Origin: Mercenaria mercenaria
Lineage: Eukaryota > Mollusca > Bivalvia > Venerida > Veneridae
Length of the DNA stretch: 64,000 bases
Direction: 5' to 3'
Assembly (NCBI RefSeq): GCF_021730395.1
Contig: NC_069365.1
Coordinates: forward strand, 26,071,501 to 26,135,500
Below, piece after piece: positions 60,301 to 64,000 of the stretch (the stretch's first letter is position 1; each line of letters opens with the position of its first letter). Made by a program: the position numbers and the translations under genes. Below the pieces are notes generated by a model that saw only the letters and a list, made by a program, of their open reading frames with translations, made no database searches and was not told the DNA's origin.

Positions 60301-62842
60301 TCTTTTTAAATACAAATGTTGACGACGGACGCGCGCACAATGGATGACGGACATAGCGTGACCATGGGCATTGCTCAGGTGAGCTAAACATAGATCTTAA
60401 CAATAATTATAGAAATACAATATTGAAGAGGTATCGTATTTTATATAAGAAACTAGCACGTATGATCAAGGAAGACTTTAATACTGTTTATTCACCTTTA
60501 ATAAGTCTAACATAAATGAAGCTGTTTCACGTTCATCTTCAGTTTGTACATCTTCGAAAGCATCAGTCCATTCATTGTCATACAGCTCAGCGAATTCTTC
60601 TGCCAATTTTGTTGGCCGTTTTTGATCGCTAAGATCGGCGATATTTGGGTTATCAAGTGTGAGTTTCGCCCCAGCCAATTTGCTTAACCTGGATTTTCAA
60701 CAAATACATAATTATATCAGTTATAACTACAATATAAACACATCAGTAACTGTTAGTACTATATTAAGCATATACAACTAAATTACTAACAGTATGAAGT
60801 GAATAAATTCGCAAGTTTACAATCAAATTGAAAAAGAACGTAATTTTCCTAGTCCTTATACATGTTTTTAGGTTTCACGTTAGGATATTTAATCGATTGA
60901 ACACCAGGCATAATACTATCACATGTTATCCTGTTGTCTATTTTGTTTAAAGAATCTAAAACAATCTTTTACTTTAATTAAAAGGGTATTAAATACCGTA
61001 TCAAAGTTTTGCATTAATACAAGAGAATATTGTACAAGGATTTCTTCTTGTTATTGCGAATCTACTTGTGCAAAGATCTTTGATACCTGTTAACAATAAT
61101 TAAACGGAATAAAGAATATTAAATATTTAACCCCTTACTGTTAACTTCATATGGTTGCGTGAGACGTCGATGATGTCAAATTGTTATGATATATATTTGT
61201 ACCCAGTTATTTAAGTACAGAGATAGTACTCGTCAATCGTATATTAATGTCTGTAGAAGGCCAAGGTATTGTTGGTGATCGAGACCGGACCGAGCCTGCT
61301 ATTATTCTTCTTGGTTGCATTCTTTGATTCAAAAAGATCTTTTTAAAAATTTTATGAACTATAACAACAGCAATCTTTAAGTGCTGTGTGGCGGATGTTA
61401 AAAATCTCCCCTTACTTGGATCCAGCGTTGTTATACGTATTTTCTGGTCCTTTGGGATCGTTGAGTCCATTTAACATATGTGTAATAGAGTTCCACTTAA
61501 ACCGGTGGTAGGGGACGTGAGAGGTGTTGCACAGTTCATTACCTCTCATGAACAGACTGAATCAAACCGTGTCTGCTATTTTTTTCCTATTGCTTCCAAA
61601 AGGTCTTTTTACATATTTTATTAAAATACAAAACCGGTTCGAAAAAATCATGAAACTACCAAAATCATGTAATCAATGTTTTGTATACGATCATTTTCAC
61701 TTCTCTTTATTACAAACATGACAGTAACCGTACTTAGCGTATTTCAAGTATAATGCAAGATATCCAACGATACACCAGATAACGCTAACTTCCTGAATGA
61801 ATTATCTAAATGTTTGAATACCTACTATCACCTTGACCTATGAGTGTATTCTACTATGCTTCTAAAAAGGCAATTTAAATATCCATCTACGAGTAACAGT
61901 TATAAACACGACATGATTTAAAATAATTAATCTTTATGTGTGACCTTAGAGACTTGAATTCGACATATCTTGTTATATTTAACGTTAGTACCAAACTATT
62001 TAAGCAAGAGGGCTATGATAACAATACAGCGCTCAATTGAGTTACACCGCTCCAATAATTGTCATAAATGGCAGATACAGAAACTAACCCACCCATAAGC
62101 GGTTATCAATTAATGCGAACAGATACATTTAAAAATTTTGTGCTCACTATTTCAGATTCCAGTTTCCGTCAATATAAAACTTGTCAGATACTGCATCATC
62201 GGTTTTTAACCAAGTTTTGACTTTGACAGTCATTCTGACAAATTTCCAGGTAATTCAATAAAGAAATGTGGCCGCTATAGAGTCTTAATAAGGGTTTTCC
62301 TTGATTTCACTTGGTGAATTAGTGTTTGAAAAAATGATATGTCAGTTTTTATCGTTGTCAAAATGTTATAAAACAATCAATTTCTCCAGGAGTCATGTAG
62401 ATCAGGCAGATAATATGAGCATTTCAAGTTGTTTTCCTATACTTGACCTTATAAAATATTGGTAACCAAAGATGACCCCGTATTAAGTCTTATAGTGACT
62501 GCATACAGCCAAACATTTTGCCTATGTTTCATGTAGATCTAGTACGCAATATTAACTGAAGTGTGGTTTTATTTTTTATACCGAAGCAGTAGTTTTTGTT
62601 TTTCTTCTCCAAGTTGTCTTTTCTCATTTTCAGCTTGCATTAATTTGTCTTCAGTTTCAAATTTTCCACTTTCAGATTGGCTCAGCCTATTCTCAAGTTC
62701 AGCAAGTTGATCTTTAAGAGCCGGATGGACAGCCTCGAACTGCCGTAGCCTCTCAATTTCTTTGGCTTGTTCCTCCTGATTCTTTTTTCTTGTTTTGATT
62801 TCTTCCTCATATCCAGTCATAACTTTTTCCAGATGGTTTTCC
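54040..62842 (-). CDS. SPATA18-like: Mieap/SPATA18-domain gene B (3' portion, last eight exons)
   Basis: Exons on the minus strand: 62582-62842, 60496-60688, 58763-58942, 58299-58361, 57953-58021, 57703-57768, 56673-56780, 54040-54339. They splice into one open frame of 412 complete codons plus stop (1240 nt). The first visible exon enters in phase 2, so at least one exon lies beyond the window's right edge. Order of parts: coiled coil (NHLEKVMTGYEEEIKTRKK…), first Mieap block (RPTKLAEEFAELYDNEWTDAF), helix RANELCHQVSDEH, linker of three small phase-0 exons, then C-terminal block (KCVNICWSMCRQEPT, YTKSG, DYIVWPAVYLHENGP, KGVAQ). It is a paralog of gene A in the same orientation, with the same exon phases. 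The linker is about half as long and unrelated in sequence. Function by family: mitochondrial quality control; not shown here. Confidence 0.82.
55020..55480. repeat. Tandem-unit element C, second locus
   Basis: About three diverged units with GTTTGATGAAGATTCATGAAGCGGTTCATGAGAAGA, TTTTTAGCTMTAG(T/C)(G)GTCCC and GAGGACCTTATAATGATGCTCC. Same family as 35640-36540. It lies in the last intron of gene B. Confidence 0.65.
56290..56365. promoter_or_regulatory. CpG-containing patch with E-box and YY1-like words
   Basis: Within the last intron of gene B: AAGTCACGTGGC (palindromic E-box CACGTG), ACGGCGTTCGCCG and AAAAATATGGCGAC in about 75 bp. This is unusually CpG-rich for its surroundings. It could be a promoter of an internal or opposite-strand transcript, or chance. 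Weak evidence. Confidence 0.2.
59240..60390. repeat. Tandem-unit element E with GACGACGGACGC…GGTGAGCTAAA tail, split by a SINE
   Basis: Two to three diverged units share CAATAATTTGGACAA/AAATTATTTGAACAA, TTTCATTAAAATCAAATCAGTGG and TTTTGGAGGAGATG. The array ends in GTTGACGACGGACGCGCGCAC, then GACATAGCGTGACCATGG and TTGCTCAGGTGAGCTAAA. The tail parallels that of element A (15480-16310). It lies in the gene B intron between the first Mieap exon and the next. Confidence 0.6.
59613..59870 (+). mobile_element. tRNA-derived SINE, family 2 (complete, nested)
   Basis: Head GGAGGGTTCCGTGTCCGAGTAG…GATGTGAGTTCGAGCCTTAC (A and B boxes); body GTAGGTGGTTCTACCCAGG, GTGGCACATGGGACATTCC, AAAGCTGGAAAGTTGCC and TGACCTATAATTGTGTCGG; a short AACAAAATAA tail. 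Target duplications are atgaaaaacgacca (59599-59612) and atgaagaacgacca (59871-59884). It is inserted in the tandem-unit element E. The body is unlike family 1. Confidence 0.88.
60496..60688 (-). CDS. Gene B first Mieap-domain exon
   Basis: 193 nt, identical in length and phase to gene A exon 10. Reads RLSKLAGAKLTLDNPNIADL, then SDQKRPTKLAEEFAELYDNE, ending FMLDLLK before donor AAAG|gtgaat. About 70% of residues match gene A. Confidence 0.88.
61255..61645. repeat. Dispersed repeat, two fragments
   Basis: At 61284-61350, CCGGACCGAGCCTGCTATTATTCTTCTTGG… and AAAGATCTTTTTAAA. At 61530-61625, ATTACCTCTCATGAACAGACTGAATC… and CTTCCAAAAGGTCTTTTTAC. Same family as 8290-8430. Intronic in gene B. Confidence 0.5.
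62582..62842 (-). CDS. Gene B coiled-coil exon
   Basis: 261 nt, phase 2-2, after acceptor taatagagacag. Peptide ENHLEKVMTGYEEEIKTRKK, then KEIERLRQFEAVHPALKDQL, then ENRLSQSESGKFETEDKLMQ. Heptads are clear. Counterpart of gene A 13306-13560; the sequences are only loosely alike, as usual for coiled coils. Confidence 0.8.
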
Positions 62843-64000
62843 CTGTCTCTATTACTTCTTTATCATTTGAAAGAAAAACTAGTAGAAAATAATTCAAATC
62901 AAGTGTAGTGGACAACCTCGATAGATATCAAAATCGTAAATAAACATATGGCCTATAAGATGGTGAGATAAAATGTCTAGGTCCGTGTGCTACCTTCTGA
63001 TGTATTTTCTCAAGAGTAAATTGACCTGCACATTTCAAGATGGTTTTAAGAGATTATTGAGAATAATCTAAGGAGCCAGACGTTTTGATATCGTATTTTA
63101 TCATAAATACATAGTAACGTTGTTGTATTAATAAATTTATCCACGGATTTCCATAAGTTATGAAATAATTTTTGTTTTCGTATGCCGGATAAATGACGCT
63201 ATACCATTACTTCCAGTTTATCAAACGTGCAGAACTACATTAAATGACTATTTTTGATACCCCTAATCCAGAAGTTGTTGTCTTCTGTAATTCTGGCGAC
63301 ATCAGTTTCCAAAATAAAAGTAAACGTTTTGCACGCTTTTCCTTTGAAAGAGAATCGTCATTGATACAAGTCAGCATGCTCTAGCAGAACCTTTTATGCC
63401 TGAAACAGCCATCTACTTAATTGTGCGTTTATTAAACACTTGAAATTCCTTTGTTCTATGTTCCTTTCAATATAAAAACGTTTACAAAACACCTTTTTTC
63501 ATCAAAGTGCTTCCATGTCATGAGTCTGAAGCATTTGCTCATTTTTGTTCAGATCGCATATTTTTAAAGAAAAGGAATGTCTGCAAAAAAGTTGCCAAAA
63601 CGCTTACATCAAACTTAAGTTTGGCATCATGTTTGGAACTTGTAGTCCTATATTCTATTTTAATATTCCGTACATGAGTTAACACAAGCAACACGAGAAT
63701 CACGGGCTAACCAGAGTCCAATGTTGGGAGGGTAAGAGACGCGAAAAAAGCATGCAATAGGAGAAAAGCGTGCAGATCTACAGAGTACTTCATGATCATA
63801 CAAAAATTGTTATTAAATGCGGTAATATTAATAAAACCGTACGAAGTCATGACCGTTTGTCGTCAGTGGTTTAAACTTTCCTCCCCTTCTAGTTTATTAG
63901 TTATGTCATTAAAATAATGTTTTAAATAAGACATTAGCCTCAAACGATACAACATGTAAAATACTGGACGCGCTTCGGACAGTCCAGCATTATACGTTAT
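62843..64000. other. Right edge: upstream intron of gene B
   Basis: I find no further exon with the right phase (phase 2 exit). The missing 5' coding exons of gene B probably start beyond 64000. A short splice-like block at 63270-63295 (-) has the wrong phase. Confidence 0.4.

Noticed and set aside
63270-63300. Short upstream exon of gene B
   Set aside because: Has AG and GT edges but the wrong phase and no coiled-coil character.

Overview
The window is eukaryotic: AT-rich, intron-dense and full of decayed transposable elements. Small exons are bounded by GT/AG splice sites, tRNA-derived SINEs end in CAAACAAACAA tails, and there are a BEL/Pao retroelement, a CR1/L2-type LINE and many foldback elements. 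SINE tails of the type seen here (…AACGGCGTTAAACCC…) and intronic arrays of 130-190 bp units are what I know from bivalve mollusc genomes. I infer a bivalve, probably a venerid-like clam; no single-copy marker in the window settles it.

Host genes. Two paralogous genes lie head-to-tail on the minus strand and encode proteins with the C-terminal domain of mitochondria-eating protein (Mieap/SPATA18). Gene A (24891 down to 2626) can be spliced from 19 coding exons into one unbroken 673-residue frame: a charged N-terminus, a lysine-rich stretch, a long coiled coil, the first part of the Mieap domain, a long variable linker made of small phase-0 exons, then the C-terminal Mieap block. Gene B (62842 down to 54040) shows only its last eight exons; its 5' end lies beyond the right edge. 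A lone homologous exon at 34932-35041 suggests a third, degraded copy between them, so this is a locally expanding family. At the left edge, 116-220 (-) looks like the last exon of a further, unidentified gene ending in a PPxY-containing tail.

Region by region. 1-2.6 kb: possible end of an unknown gene and otherwise non-coding. 2.6-24.9 kb: gene A, with an 82-bp minisatellite, a GA microsatellite, foldback elements, arrays of 130-190 bp units and one SINE in its introns. 24.9-28.5 kb: upstream of gene A, with a foldback element and a degenerate short-unit array. 28.5-31.9 kb: broken LINE. 33.1-34.6 kb: duplicated inverted-repeat element. 34.9 kb: orphan Mieap exon. 35.6-38.5 kb: two tandem-unit arrays, a transposon protein relic and a SINE. 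41.2-49.9 kb: a BEL/Pao element with both LTRs and a 5-bp target duplication; its pol region is split by a 3.4-kb element with long inverted ends, which carries a tandem pair of 467-bp inverted-repeat elements. 50-53 kb: hairpins and two SINEs. 54.0-62.8 kb: gene B, with a SINE nested in an older repeat in one intron.

The most notable biology is the Mieap-like pair, in which a conserved domain is split by a fast-changing linker of variable exon number, together with the three-layer transposon stack at 41-50 kb. All splice models are read by eye and have no transcript support.
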